Both the position numbers and the translations under genes were made by a program. 64,000 nucleotides of DNA from Chamaecyparis obtusa (taxonomy: Eukaryota; Streptophyta; Pinopsida; Cupressales; Cupressaceae). Position 1 is the first letter of the stretch; every line of letters starts with the position of its first letter. The notes beneath the pieces were generated by a model, which worked only from the letters and a program-made list of their open reading frames with translations, did not search any database and had not been told where the DNA came from. Shown piece by piece: positions 1 to 11,726 of this stretch. The stretch spans positions 124,001 to 188,000 of the forward strand of contig BSBK01002061.1 in assembly GCA_027943335.1 (NCBI GenBank), given 5' to 3'.

Positions 1-1764
1 TTTTTATGATCTTAAATTTAGCAAAGGCTTCAGATTTTTCTTCCAAAAATGCAATCCACATCATTCTTGTAAAATCATCAACAAGAATCATAAAATACCT
101 TTCACCATAGAATCCTCTAGTCCTAGTAGGAACACTCAAGTCTGTATGAACAATCTCCAACTTCTCTGCCGATGTGAACTTCTTATTGGGAAATGAACTC
201 CTTTTTTGCTTTGCCATCATACATTCTTTGCAAATCATGTTAGTAGGTTTCATAATTCTAGGTAAATCTCTTACCGCAAGTGTAATGCTCACCTTGACAA
301 TATTATCAAAGTTTATATGACAAAACCTTTTATGCCATAACCAACTGTCATCAATCCTAGTTATCAAACATGTCATCTCAGTAGGATTCAACTGAAATAC
401 ATTACCTTTGGTTCTGGATCCTTTTCCAATCAGATTTCCATCTTTATCTTTTATCACACAAGTTTTCTCAGAAAACCAAACTTGATAACCCTTATCAGCC
501 AATTGTCCAACGCTTAGTAAATTATGTCTTAGTCCATCAACAAAGTAAACATCATCAGTGTTAGTCTTTCCATCAAGGGTAATAGATCCTATACCCTTAA
601 TCAAACAAGGTGCATTGTTACCAACCCTTACAATTCCTCCATCATAATTATCTAACTTAACAAGCTTTCTTTTATCTCCAGTCATATGATGTGAACAACC
701 ACTATCTATAATCCAATCAGATTTCTTTTCAAATTGTGAAACTAATGCTTTTTCTTCCCTTTTATTTGATTCAGAACTTTCATCTTTAATTGCTACAAAT
801 CCTATTTCCTCAAAGTTATCATTATCACTATCACTTAAATGTTTTTCAATTCCTACTTCAAAATCTTCATCATTTGCATAATAACATTCTTTAGATCTTC
901 TAGGTTTAAAGTTTCTTCTATACTTCTTAACTCTTTTAGGACATTTAGATGCAAAATGACCATATTCTTGACAAGTCCAACATTTAAAGATTTTCTTACC
1001 ATCTGGTTCTCTTTTTACAAGTAATGCAATACCTTCTTCAGTCTTCTTATCTTCCTCAGATCTGCTACTGCTGGCATAATCTCCATTCACACTAGTACTT
1101 CTTGTAGGTCTAATGCTAAGAGCACTGAATGTTGTTTCCATTCTAGGTAGCTCTCCTAATAGTCTCAAGTTCATCTCTACTATTTCTAATCTTCCAAGAA
1201 GAGTCTCTCTTGAAAAGTTTGATGTACAAGGTATCACTTGTTCAATCATCTGTGTTGTCTGCTTGAATACTGGTGTCAAATTTCTCAAAATTTTCCATAT
1301 CACTCCATTCTCTATCTTATCACCTCCACAAGACTTTATTCCTATCACAATCTTAGACATCCTACCAATATAGCTCTAATAGATTCATCTTCCATCATTC
1401 TAATATCTTCAAATGCACAAATCCAATTATTTAATCTAGCCTTCTTTGCATGTTCATCACCTTCAAAAGTAGAATGTAAAGCTTTCCAAATTGCATGAGA
1501 TGTTTTCAAACATCTTACCTAACTATATTCATTCTCTGGTAGTGTTGAAAAAAGTGCTTCTCTTGCAAGTATGTTACACATGAATAGATCTAGTTCATCT
1601 TTAGTTCCTACCTCTAGATTGTCTTCCTCAATGATAGTCTTCTCATTCTTTGTAATCAACCAATAAATTGCTCCTAAACACAATAGATGTGTCATCATCT
1701 TTTCTTTCCAGCTATCAAAATTTACTCCATCAAACTTAGGGCTTTCTTTTCTGAAATTCACCAT
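1..1764 (-). pseudogene. copia gag-protease-integrase polyprotein (A1), decayed
   Basis: The gag start is taken as the ATG at 1764 (MVNFRKESPKFDGVNF), which aligns with the A2 gag and follows a short leader after the primer site. The FDGxNFxxWKxKM pattern is typical of copia gag. A TAG near 1519 interrupts gag, and a one-base frameshift lies near 1372. A CCHC knuckle (CWTCQEYGHFASKC) sits at 982-941 and the protease motif DSGCSHHM at about 706-682. The integrase HHCC domain is at about 350-208 (LWHKRFCH ... CKEC), followed by the start of the catalytic core, which is cut by the window edge. From the knuckle to the edge the frame is mostly open. Gag packages RNA, protease matures the polyprotein and integrase inserts the cDNA. 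Confidence 0.85.
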
Positions 1765-1800
1765 GGATCTCCTTAAGTTGTTAAACTTTTCTTTCAAGGA

Positions 1801-1820
1801 CCTGCCACTCTGATACCAAT
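1801..1820 (-). other. primer binding site of A1
   Basis: Directly next to the LTR edge, the minus strand reads ATTGGTATCAGAGTGGCAGG. TGGTATCAGAG is complementary to the 3' end of plant initiator tRNA-Met, the usual primer of copia elements. Its position fixes the inner LTR boundary at 1821. Confidence 0.85.
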
Positions 1821-2983
1821 TGTTAGAAAGTAAAGTTCCCCAAGATAACTGAGAGGGGGGGGGGGGTGAATCAGTTATTAGATAATTTATCCATTCAACA
1901 TTTTTAAACAATATAATCAATGTACTGATCAACCATAGAAAGATAACCATACACAATTGTACAATAACACAAGATATGTTAACTAGGGAACCTCTTGAAA
2001 AGAGTAAACCCCGGTGGGAATGATGCCCACAAAATGATGCACTAATATGAAAGTTTCTTGTTAGAGGATGGACCCTGTTAGGAGTCTTATGAAATACATT
2101 CAGTACATATAAATCCCTGTTAGGAGATTTTGAATCCCTGTTAAAAGATTCTAACCCGGTTAAGAGTTTATGGAAGACAGAAGGACCCACTACCCAAATA
2201 GCTTCAAGGCAAGATCTTTGAACCCACTATCCAAAAGATCTTAGAATTATTCAATAGAATAATATGAAATATATTACCTCCTTCACACTGTGCCAAAATT
2301 GCACTCTCTGCTACACAAGATCACAACTTCAGATCTCTGTACTCACAAGTCTTCCTTCATCACTAAATTAGCTCTTTTCTTCACTTCATGCATATATTCG
2401 CATCACAATATTCATATTACACATTACAATAAGGAAAAAATTCCTTCTTATATACCAAACTCAAATAATTACAAATGAGTCAGTCCTCAATTATAAAATA
2501 ATAAATTTTACACGCTACACACAGAATTCACATAAAACTGTCGGCTTCCAGTTACTGTAACTTTCTCCAAACATATCCTCAAAGTTTGTGCTATGAACCA
2601 CATCATCATTAATGAGTCTCCAACATCCCTTTAACTATGCAAAATCAGATTCCATCCTAGCTAAGAGATATCCTCCGATTTCCAAACATCGCTACACAGA
2701 AACACTGTCTAAACACTGCTTTCACCAAAATGCTCATAACTCTTACAAATGAATGAATTTATTTTTGTGCTATTAACCATAGGTTAATAACACACCAAAG
2801 AACATAGCATCAACTGTGCAAAATCCAATCTACAATACAACATGTGCACAAAACAAAACTATACCTGCTTTCCTGCTAATATCCAGAATATCACTGTGTT
2901 GACATCAATGACAATCCAAGTCATGAATGTAACAACAAATACTATAGAATGACTGCCAAAACACTTTGCATTCATTCCTAATA
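1821..2983 (-). repeat. 5' LTR of copia A1
   Basis: The LTR starts with TGTTAG at 1821 on the plus strand and ends at 2983. It matches both A2 LTRs along its length. A long G run (about 1855-1866) lies near the inner edge. Several short copies of CCTGTTARRAG at about 2085-2170 are shared with other LTR families in this window (see findings). The long minus-strand frame reaching 2190 is only gag reading back into the LTR. Confidence 0.85.
2448..2456 (-). promoter_or_regulatory. candidate TATA box of the A1 LTR
   Basis: The minus strand reads GGTATATAA here, at the same place as GGTATAAA in the A2 LTR (47016-47023). Position within the LTR and conservation between copies suggest the core promoter. 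This is inferred from sequence only. Confidence 0.4.
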
Positions 2984-4045
2984 GACCCAACCCTGTTAAA
3001 GGTTAGAAAGACACTGTTAGGTGTGACCTTGTTATAGGATTTAAGACCAACTGTTATCGTCCAACTAGCAGTCACTCTAGGGTTGACAGGATAACAATGT
3101 TCATTCTATGAATGATACATAATAAGACCTTCTTAGTCCACTTGATTAAGAGATTTGACTATGTACAATGGTTAAATATGTAACAGTAGGTGATCTATCT
3201 TACTACAACTTTAATTGCAAATATACAGATCAATGTAACATTTTTTATTCAACAATATATCAACTTACTTTCTATCAGTAAATACTCTCTAGCACTCAGT
3301 AATGCTCTATTGTAGGGTTCTCCTTAACCAGTATGATTAGAATGCATGAAAACTTGTTCACATGATGATTCTGTAGTTTTCTTTTCTTTCACCATCACAC
3401 TCATTGTGAAATCTCTAGTCTCTTATATAGACAAGTAAACCATTTTCTTCTGCTCCATCAGATTTTCCCACTTAATCATCTTCATTGATTTTTCCTCTTA
3501 AACATACCTCAACACTTGTGTCAATAACACATTTGATTCTCATCCATTATATCTTTCCTAAATTTTGTTAGCCATCGATCTATGTAACAAATTTTATCTG
3601 TTACCTTGAAATCATACACTTTCCAACTCATCAATCTTATCAGCTAAACTAATCATTTAATTCATTCTATTCTTTTTGGTTAACAAAGAAATGTGTTGGT
3701 CAACACAAGCTTAGTTTACCCTGTGCTTGGTATACACTACACTCCGTCGGTGTATACTAAAATGCTTCATCAACCGACAACACTGCTTTGTGTCTTTCAG
3801 CTCTTTTCCTCATCATAGATGAATGAAACATAATAAAGTCAATATCATAAGGTCATAGACTCATCAATAAGTTACTCAATGTATTCTTTATCCTCATCTG
3901 TCATATCCATCTTCCTCATGTAGATATTTATGTTCTTCATCTCTTTCACTCCTTTTCTACAGATGTTTCAGTATAGTAACTTACAAGATAAGTGTTGTCA
4001 AACTAGTTGATATCAATGACAACATAATATTGATCTAATCATATT
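2984..4045 (-). repeat. fragment of an E-like copia LTR
   Basis: The sequence resembles the E LTR from about 27785 onward: the same run of CCTGTTAAAGG-type motifs, the same ACAATGGTTA ... AGTAACAGTAG segment, and a TGATATCAATGACAA block near 4010 where E has TGACATCAATGACAA just before its terminus. The terminal CCAACA and polypurine tract are not found, so the right end is degraded or deleted. A1 appears to have inserted into it. The right boundary is approximate. Confidence 0.6.
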
Positions 4046-4261
4046 ACATATCTAATCAATCAACTTGGTGATCTTAAATCACAGATTCTTCAATCAGGTT
4101 CTAAATTAGTTGTAGTTCATCATTGGGGTCCATCAGATTTGTATAAACTCCAATATTCAAATAGAATGGATCAATTTTTGGTTTGTAATCTTGTTGTTAA
4201 TGTTCTCAATTTTCATGTTGAATCTTACAATACTGCAGGTATCACACCAGGTATTGTAATC
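4046..4261. other. unassigned AT-rich sequence
   Basis: This lies between the E-like LTR fragment and the first recognisable gypsy coding sequence. No open frame or known motif is seen. It could be decayed protease-linker sequence of G1 or flanking DNA. Confidence 0.4.
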
Positions 4262-4281
4262 TAGTTTAGTAAATCAGATCA

Positions 4282-7163
4282 TTGAAGAAGAATGATGCAT
4301 GTTTTTTTGTGATTCCTAACAAATCAAGTAAGAAAACAAAGGATAGCATCCTTGAAGAGATTAATAAATTACTCACCGAGTATAAAGAGATCATTTCTAA
4401 TAATGAACTTGATGGTTTTCCACCGAAGAGAAGCATTGATCATTTCATGGATCTAATCCCTGGAGCTAGTTTACCGAATAAGGCACCACATCGATTAAAA
4501 CCTACCGAGAATCAAGAATTGAACTGACAGATTCAAGAATTATTGCAGAAAGGTTTGATCTGAGAATGTTTGAGTCCTTGTGTAGTACCTATTGTATTGG
4601 CACCTGAAAAGAATGGAGAATGGTGAATGTGTACTAATTCCATAGAAATCAACAAGATAAAAGTGAAATATAGGTTTCCTCTACCGAGAATGGATGACAT
4701 AATGGATAGGTTAACTGGAGTGAAGTATTTTACCAAAATTGATTTGATAAGTGGGTATCATCAAATCAGGATTAGAGAATGTGATGAGTGGAATACTAAT
4801 TTCAAGACAAGAGAAGGTTTGTATGAGTGGTTGGTTATGCCTTTTGGTTTAACTAATGCACTGAGTACTTTTATGAGATTGATGAATGAAGTTTTGAAAA
4901 AATTATTAGGTAAATTTGTGATTATATAACTAGATGATATTATGATATTCAGTAAAACTAGAGAAGAGAATTTTTTGCATGTTAAACAAGTATTGCAGAG
5001 GTTGAAAGAAGAAAATTTGCTGATTAACTTGAAAAAGTGTTCCTTCATGAAAGAGGAGATTGTGTATTTGGGTTTTGTAATTTCAACTGATGGATTGAAA
5101 ATGGATCCTGAAAAGGTTGAATCTATTTTGAATTGGCCTACACCTGAGAATGCTAGTGAGTTAAGATCATTTCATGGATTGGAAAGTTTTTACCAAAAGT
5201 TCACTAGGAATTTTAGTTCAAATTGTAATCCTATGACTGAGACTATGAGAGGCGACAAAAGAGAATTTAAGTGGACACATGGAGCTGATAAAAGTTTTGA
5301 GACTCTAAAGTAGAAGGTTATTGAATTTCCTGTATTAGCATTGCTTGATTTCAATAAGGTATTTCAAGTAGAATATGATGCAAGTGGTAGTGCAATAGGA
5401 GCTGTGTTGAGTCAATAAGGTAAACCTATTTCTTTCTTTAGTGAAAATTTGAATGATGTAAAAAGGAAATATTCTACGTATGATCAAGAATTCTATTTTA
5501 TTGTTCAAGCCCAAAAGAAATGGAGACATTATTTGATACCTCATGAATTTGTGTTGTATACCGATCATAAAGCTTTACAGTATTTGGGTAGTTGAATCAA
5601 AGACATAGGAAATGGGTGGAGTATTTATAGAGTTATACATTTGTGATAAAACATAAGAATGGAGTCACTAACTGAGTTCCTGATGCATTGAGTAGAAGAA
5701 GATCTTTGATGATCGAGATGAAAATTGAAGTTCTTGGTTTTGATGAGATGAAAAGTTTGTATGAATTTGATCCTAATTTTTCTGAGCCATGGAGAAAGTG
5801 CAGAGCACCTATTAAAGATCAACCGAGTACTAAATGGGAAGACTATTTCATTCAAGAAGGTATGTTGTTTAGAGGTATTCAGTTGTGTATACCGAGAGGA
5901 TCAATGAGAATTAATTTGATAAAGGAGAAACATAGTAGTGGTTTGGCTGGACACTTTGGTGTTGACAAGACATTGAATTTTCTTAAGGAGAAATAATTTT
6001 GGCCATAGTTGTATAAGGATATTCAAAGATTTGTGAAAAGTCATGGAATTTGTCAAGTTACAAAAGGAATAAGTCAGAATACTGGATTGTATACACTGAT
6101 TTCTGTTCCTGAGAAACCTTGGATTGATATCAGTATGAATTTTGTTCTTGGCTTACCAAAGATAGTAAGAGTTAATGATTCTATATTTTTTATTGTGGAT
6201 AGATTTTATAAAATGACACATTTTATATCTTGTAGAAAGACATTAGATGCAGTGCATATAGAAGATCTTTTCTTTAAGGAAATTGTCAGATTGCATGGAT
6301 TACCAAGGAGTATCATCTCTGACTGAGATAGTAAATTTGTTGGATATTTTTGGAAGACCCTTTGGAGAAAGTTTGGCACCGAGTTGAAATATAGTTCTAC
6401 ATTTCACCCACAGACTAATGGACATACATAATTTGTGAATAGAAGCTTGGGTAATCTTTTGAGATGTTTAGTTGGAGACACACCGAGTAATTGGGATTCT
6501 ATGTTGGCACAAGAATATTTTGCATATAATAATTTAGTGAATAAGAGTACTGGAAAAACACCTTTTGAGATTGTAAATAGCATACAACCAAGAGGTATAT
6601 TAGATTTGAGGGATATTCTTGATAAAGGTAAGAGGAGTGATGGAGTAAAGTTTTCTGAGTACATGAAGACATTGCATGAAGATGTGAAATACAAGTTGGA
6701 AAAAAGTAATCAGAAATACAAGGACAGAGCTGGTAGATCAAGAAGACATAATAATTTTGTAGTTGGTGATGAAGTAATGGTTCATTTGAAGAAAGGAAAA
6801 TTTCCTGTTGGAACATATGGGAAGCTAAAAATGAAGTTTGGTCCTTGCAAGATTTTCAAGAAATTTGACAATGGAAATGCTTATGAGATTGAGTCACCCA
6901 ATGACATGGATATATCACCTATATTCAACATTGCTGATTTGTATGAGTACCATGAGTTAGATGAATAAATGATAGTACCGAATGATTATCCTAAGAAATA
7001 GATAGAAGAAGTTGAGCAGATTTTGGAACAAAGAATTAGCAGAAGTACAAGAGGAAAACAATATATGGAAGATCTAGTAAACTGGAATAATAGACTGATC
7101 GAAGACAATTCATGGATTTTACAATCTGAGTTGGATTTAGCTTGGATTGTACCTACTTCATGA
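4282..7163 (+). pseudogene. gypsy pol (RT-RNase H-integrase-chromodomain), broken
   Basis: The reverse transcriptase runs from the PPKRSIDHFMDLIPGA region through [13 protein letters not shown] and PFGLTNA to the catalytic LDD near 4930; the residue expected to be tyrosine before LDD is a stop. RNase H (about 5335-5700) keeps its acidic motifs YDAS, DQEF, YTDH and PDALSRR. A one-base loss near 5592 shifts the frame. Integrase (about 5860-6700) has D-to-N in the first catalytic motif (MNFVLG) and a stop where the third catalytic glutamate is expected (NGHT-stop). The C-terminal STRGKQYMEDLVNW segment (about 7040-7090) resembles a chromodomain. It cannot make an active polyprotein. Confidence 0.85.
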
Positions 7164-7196
7164 TTTAGAGAATCATATCAAATAACCCCAGGTGTC

Positions 7197-7876
7197 TGAT
7201 GCAGGAGCATCTTGGGTCCTTGGCAGTCCTGTGTCACCAAAAACATGTTTGTGTTTTCCTGTGTTGCTCAGTTCCCGCTTTGACCAAGTTGGCTTGGTAG
7301 TTGCTTAGTTTCCTTTGTTGACCAAGTTTGGTCAATTATCTCTCTAGCACTCAATTAATTCCCTAGCGCTCGACAATGCTTGTCTAGCGCTTGATTATAC
7401 TTTCTTATCGAGTTTTTTGTTTTAGTTTCCTGTTGAGGCTGACTCTTGCAATTAATTTTGGTCATGAATTTAATGCCGATATAAATCATTAGGAAGCATG
7501 TGGACCTAGATCTGGTCGCTCCTTCCATTGATGATGGATTTGATCATTGACTTGTTCAGTAGCCTCTTGTATATAATGTAATCTTTGTTTGTAGTTTTTG
7601 GGGAGGAACTTTTAGGACATCAGAGATAGAATCTAGGAAATAGAAGATTGTTTCATATCCTTGCATGTTGAAGGACTTATGTACTTGAATTATAATATCT
7701 GGCCTAAATCAGGAAGGCCTTACAGCCTAGAAAGTATGACTCAATTGGAATAAATATATGAATTTATCTACATTCTCTCTCTCACTTGTGTGTTTGTTTC
7801 TTCCACGTGTGATCTCTGCAGGGTGGATCTAGTTAGGGTGTGCCTTTGGCCCCTCTCCCCATCCTCCCTTGCATCA
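7197..7876 (+). repeat. 3' LTR of G1
   Basis: It starts TGATGCAGGAGCATCTTGGG and ends TTGCATCA, giving the 5-bp terminal inverted repeat TGATG/CATCA. The first ~50 bp resemble the G2 LTR, after which they diverge. At 680 bp it is shorter than the G2 LTR (~988 bp). It is preceded by CCCCAGGTGTC, as in G2. Confidence 0.75.
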
Positions 7877-8340
7877 TGTATAAAAGAAAGATCAAATAAA
7901 ATCTTGCGACCACTCCAAGCTTCCTTTTGAATGATCATCTTAACCAAATTGGTAGGGATCCTATTCAAATTATTGACTATTGTGGCTACTCTTACTCCTC
8001 AATAGCAATTAGGATTTTTTTTGGACTTCAACATGCTTTGAGCCATCAAAATAATAATATGATTCTTCCTTTTTGAAGCACCATTTTTTTGGGGAGGTAT
8101 ATGATGTAGTAATTTGTCCTTTAATGTCTGTAGTGCTCCAAAAATTAGGAAATCATTTTGAAGTAAATTCTCCCCCTCTATCAATTTTGAGTATTGTAAG
8201 AAAATGTCCACTTTTCTTTTCTACCAAGGCCTCAAATTTCTTGAAGTATGCAAAATCTTCATATTTTTTCCTGACAAAATTAATCATGTGCCATGGGAGA
8301 AATCATCAATAAGTGTCAAAATATATATTCTTATCCAAGG
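7877..8340 (-). pseudogene. relic of copia integrase
   Basis: Read on the minus strand, this gives weak but ordered copia integrase landmarks: DDFSHGT near 8305, LIEGEN standing for the usual LRSDRGGEF near 8175, PPQKNGASKRKN for PQQNGVAERKN near 8090, and EAWSGRK near 7920. Several frameshifts and stops are present. It abuts the G1 LTR directly, so the downstream part (reverse transcriptase, 3' LTR) was lost or displaced. The family cannot be told from this much. Confidence 0.65.
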
Positions 8341-9011
8341 ATTCTTCTTACATATCACCACAGTTTCTCAACAATATATTAAATCTTTATGCTCATTCAA
8401 AGTAATTATATAGAGATAAACAATAAACATACAAAATAATTTTGTATTGTTTTTATTGAACATAAGAATCTTCTTGATTGCGTGATCAAGGATCTTCTGA
8501 TCAGAGATGCTAAATGCACTACAAATGCCTCAATATGTCTAACAGAGGTATTGAACAAATTGAAGACTATTGAAACTGACGTACAATTCTACATGTAGAT
8601 AAAAAAATCTAGAATAATCATGTAAATTCTATTTTTAGATGTTACCTAGTTCTAGATCATGAAAAACTCATGTTCACATGAAAAACTACACATGTCGTTG
8701 TCATGAAAAGTAAAGAGAAATTATGTGCCAAAACCAACATGACTAGAATTGATCTCATGTGATGAGGAATAAATTATGATGCTAATAAAAAGAACACTTT
8801 TTATTCATATTTTTTCTTATCTTCTTTCATAGGTATTGATTTGACAGAGTACTTAATTTATCAAACTAGATACCAAATGTCAATATAACATAATTTCCAT
8901 GCTAAAAAATGTATCATCATTTTAGATATTTCATAGTTCTAAAAATGATATATCATTTTTTCTTAATAAAATACAAATTTGTTGATATTGAATCAAAGTT
9001 TAATATGTAAT
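8341..9011. other. unassigned sequence between copia relic and G2
   Basis: AT-rich sequence with no convincing frame. It could hold the decayed upstream part (protease or gag linker) of the neighbouring copia relic, but no motif supports that. It ends with the left TSD copy of G2 (GTAAT, 9007-9011). Confidence 0.4.
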
Positions 9012-9998
9012 TGATGCAGGAGCATCTTGGGTCTTTGAGCAATCTTGCATCAACCAAAAACATTTCCTGATTTTTGTACTTGTTTCTATTGTTTTCTTCA
9101 TAATCCTTGAATTTGATGGTTTCATGGTGTGCAAAGAATACATGATGTTGAGGACCTATTTGGGAACCTTCTCCTATGAGCACATAAATTTTGGATGGAC
9201 TGTTTCAAAGTTACAGTTGTTTTCCTTGTCGACGGAACTACATTTTCCTGTAGTTTTGGTGCTGATTGTTCATAGTGGAAATCTTGATCCATAAGGAATC
9301 ATACTTTTCTCTCTTAATTAATTTTATAGGACCTAAATTAATATCATTTCCAAAGACTGCAAGCCCTATTTCATTATGAGTAAAAATTTATGCCCATTTT
9401 TCTCGGGGACCTATTTTCTGCCAGTTTTCGGGTGAAACATGTAGTGTTTCTTCTTGTGATGTTCCATGTGATCAAATGGGGACTTGAACCATTAAAGGAA
9501 TGTTATTGGTCATGTAAGGACCTAAATCCAAATGCACATCAAATTATATTCATTCTAGCATTAGTTTTGGTTTAAATCTTGACACTAGACCTATAATGTA
9601 ATTAAATGCCTGACTGGCCAACTTGTGGCTTAGCTGGCTATATAAGGAGTCTAGATTGATGTAGTAGGGCATAAAGAGGAAATCATGAGGTAGATATAGG
9701 AAGGATTATCAAGATACATCATTGGAGACAAAGATAGGATGCGAGCTGTGACTCTGAATTCATAATTCTCATTGTATAAGGCCGAAACCCAGAAGGCCTC
9801 ACAGTCGGGCATGTTGAAAGAAACAATATAAATTCTCTATTGTTTTTGATAGTTTATTGTCTCATATCCATTGTGAATTTATTGATTTCATGTTATGTTA
9901 TATTTCTTCCATTGTGTAACTCTGAGCAGGGCTTGTTGTTGATTCAAGTGGAGTCGATTCTACTTGATTCTGCTTGTATCTACCCTACCCCTACATCA
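9012..9998 (+). repeat. 5' LTR of G2
   Basis: Starts TGATGCAGG, ends CTACATCA, 987 bp, and pairs with 13291-14278. It is followed by AG and then the primer binding site. It contains a clear TATA box at 9639-9647. Confidence 0.92.
9639..9647 (+). promoter_or_regulatory. candidate TATA box of the G2 LTR
   Basis: TATATAAGG within GGCTATATAAGGAGTC, conserved at 13919-13927 in the 3' LTR. It lies about 360 bp before the LTR end, which would give a leader of reasonable length. It is the best core-promoter candidate in this element. Confidence 0.5.
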
Positions 9999-10000
9999 AG

Positions 10001-10015
10001 TGGTATCAGAGTGAG
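10001..10015 (+). other. primer binding site of G2
   Basis: TGGTATCAGAGTGAG, two bases after the 5' LTR, complementary to the 3' end of initiator tRNA-Met over the first eleven bases. It sets the direction of reverse transcription and confirms the LTR edge. Confidence 0.85.
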
Positions 10016-10133
10016 TTCTTTCTTGTGAATTGGATCATGGAGAACCTTATTGGATTGGTTGTAGGGTGGTGGATCTGATATTTGACCTATAACTTGTAGA
10101 AGGTTACAATCTTTCTGGAACCTGATTGTCAAG

Positions 10134-11726
10134 ATGGTTCATGGTAGAGGAAATGATAATGCTATCATGGATATGTTGAGGTAGATTGCAACTAGGCTTG
10201 AAGCTGTAGAGACATCCCAGAGAAGAGGAGCACATCTTGAAGATGTTAGTGACGAAGAAGAAGAAGTAGCACCTAATCCTGAACCTGAAGTTGAACAAGA
10301 TGAGGAAAGACTTTTGAGAGTTTTGTCTAAGGCTAACTCCAGATCTACGGTTGAAGTTTGTTTCTATGATGGAAGACTTGAGACCAATAAAATTTTGGAT
10401 TGGATCTCTAAGCTGGATAAATACTTTGAGTATGAAGGTACTCCTGATAATAATAAGGTTAAGATAGCAATCACAAATTTGAAAGGCCATGCATCTCTTT
10501 GGTGGGATCATTTGCAAACTGAGAGACAAAAGAGAGGAAAAGAAAAGATCAAAACATGGATGAAGATGCTTGGAAAGATGAAGAAGAAGTTTCTTCCAAC
10601 TAACTACCAAGTTAGTTTGATGAGAAAAATGAAAAATTTAAGACAAAAGGACATGAGTGTGAAAGAATATACTGAGGAATTTTACAAATTGGATATCAGA
10701 TATGGACATGTGGATGATGAACTTGAGAAAGTGGCTAGATATATGAATAGCTTGAAGACATCGATTCAAGATGAGATTAGCTATGTGAAAATAGATAGTG
10801 TGGAAGAAGCATACCAATTTTCTTTGAATGTTGAAGAGAGATTGACAAAGAGACATGAACAAAGACAAAGAGGAAGAGGTGGCAGATTTCAGAGAAGTAG
10901 AGGTAGATCTTATGGAGAAAGTAGTGGAATTGACAATGCAGTGCAAGATAAAGGATGGGAAGATGAACCTGCTAAAAGAGGTAATTACTCTAGAGGTAGC
11001 TATGCCGGTTACTCTAGGAATAACAATAATGGGAAAAGAGAAGAGAAATCTTAGTTTAGAGGTACTTGTTACAAATGTGGTGAAGAAGGACATAAAGCTT
11101 TTGAATGTACTAACTCTAGAAAGAAGACTGGAGGTAATGGTAGAAATAATTTGGCTTGTGAAGAATATGAGGAAATGTCTAATGAACCTGAACATGGTGA
11201 GAACTTGATGTTAAGAAGGATCTTGTGGAATGAAGAAGCTGATGAGGAACCTATTCTGAGGAAAATTTTGTTTAGAACCAGATGTAAGATCGCTGATAAA
11301 TGTTGCAAGGTAATCATTGATAGTCGAAGTTCTAATAATTTGGCATCCAAAGAGCTGGTTAACAAATTGCAGTTGTAGAGATTGAAACATCCTAATCCTT
11401 ACCATATTGCTTGGATCCAGAAGGAGCATAAACTACTTGTAAGTGAACAATGCCTTGTTAAGTTCAAAATTGGGAATTATCATGATGAAGTCTTCTGTGA
11501 TATTATGCCTATGGATTGTTGTCATATTCTTTGAGGTAGACCTTGACAGTATGATAGGAAAGCTTTACATGATGGTAGATTGAATCAATATACTATTTGG
11601 ATGGATGGAAAGGAACAAGTATTAATGTCTTTGATAGAGAAGTTTGATGAAGGTCACTGTACTACAGTCAGAGTATGCTTGGTTGATGATAAAATTACAA
11701 GAGAAATGAAAGAACAAACTATTTTC
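10134..11726 (+). pseudogene. gypsy gag and protease (G2), lightly broken
   Basis: The start is the ATG at 10134 (MVHGRGNDNAIMDML), in frame with the long open stretch beginning at 10314. The gag core includes ILDWISKLDKYFEYEGTPDNNKVKIA and SLWWDHLQ, typical of chromovirus gag. A basic Arg/Gly-rich stretch leads to one CCHC knuckle, CYKCGEEGHKAFEC (11067-11108). Protease follows with DSRSSNN near 11320 in place of DSGSS, so the active-site glycine is lost. GRP and QYDRKALHDGR near 11530-11590 mark its C-terminal side. In-frame stops occur at 11052 and elsewhere. Sequence resembling the protease-RT linker ends near 11,720. Confidence 0.85.

Larger units (their letters stand above)
1..2983 (-). 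mobile_element. Ty1/copia element A1, 5' half only
   Basis: Minus-strand copia retrotransposon entering from the left window edge. From right to left it shows a 5' LTR (2983-1821), a primer binding site, gag, a CCHC knuckle, protease and the start of integrase. It is the same family as A2 (40569-47547): the LTR and the protein reading match closely over their shared length. The rest of integrase, reverse transcriptase, RNase H and the 3' LTR lie outside the window. The right LTR end reads CTAATA where the family has CTAACA. The expected TSD copy would be the five bases from 2984 (GACCC), but the left partner cannot be seen. Confidence 0.9.
4262..7876 (+). mobile_element. chromovirus (Ty3/gypsy) G1, 5'-truncated
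   Basis: Plus-strand gypsy element retaining reverse transcriptase, RNase H, integrase, a chromodomain-like tail and the 3' LTR (7197-7876). Its 5' LTR, gag and protease are missing. Both the proteins and the LTR ends (TGATG ... CATCA) resemble element G2 (9012-14278), so the two belong to the same or sister families. With the 5' end lost, no TSD can be tested. Confidence 0.85.

Noticed and set aside
839..1498. Plus-strand open frames over A1
   Set aside because: They lie antisense to the copia polyprotein, have no motif and are not kept in A2.
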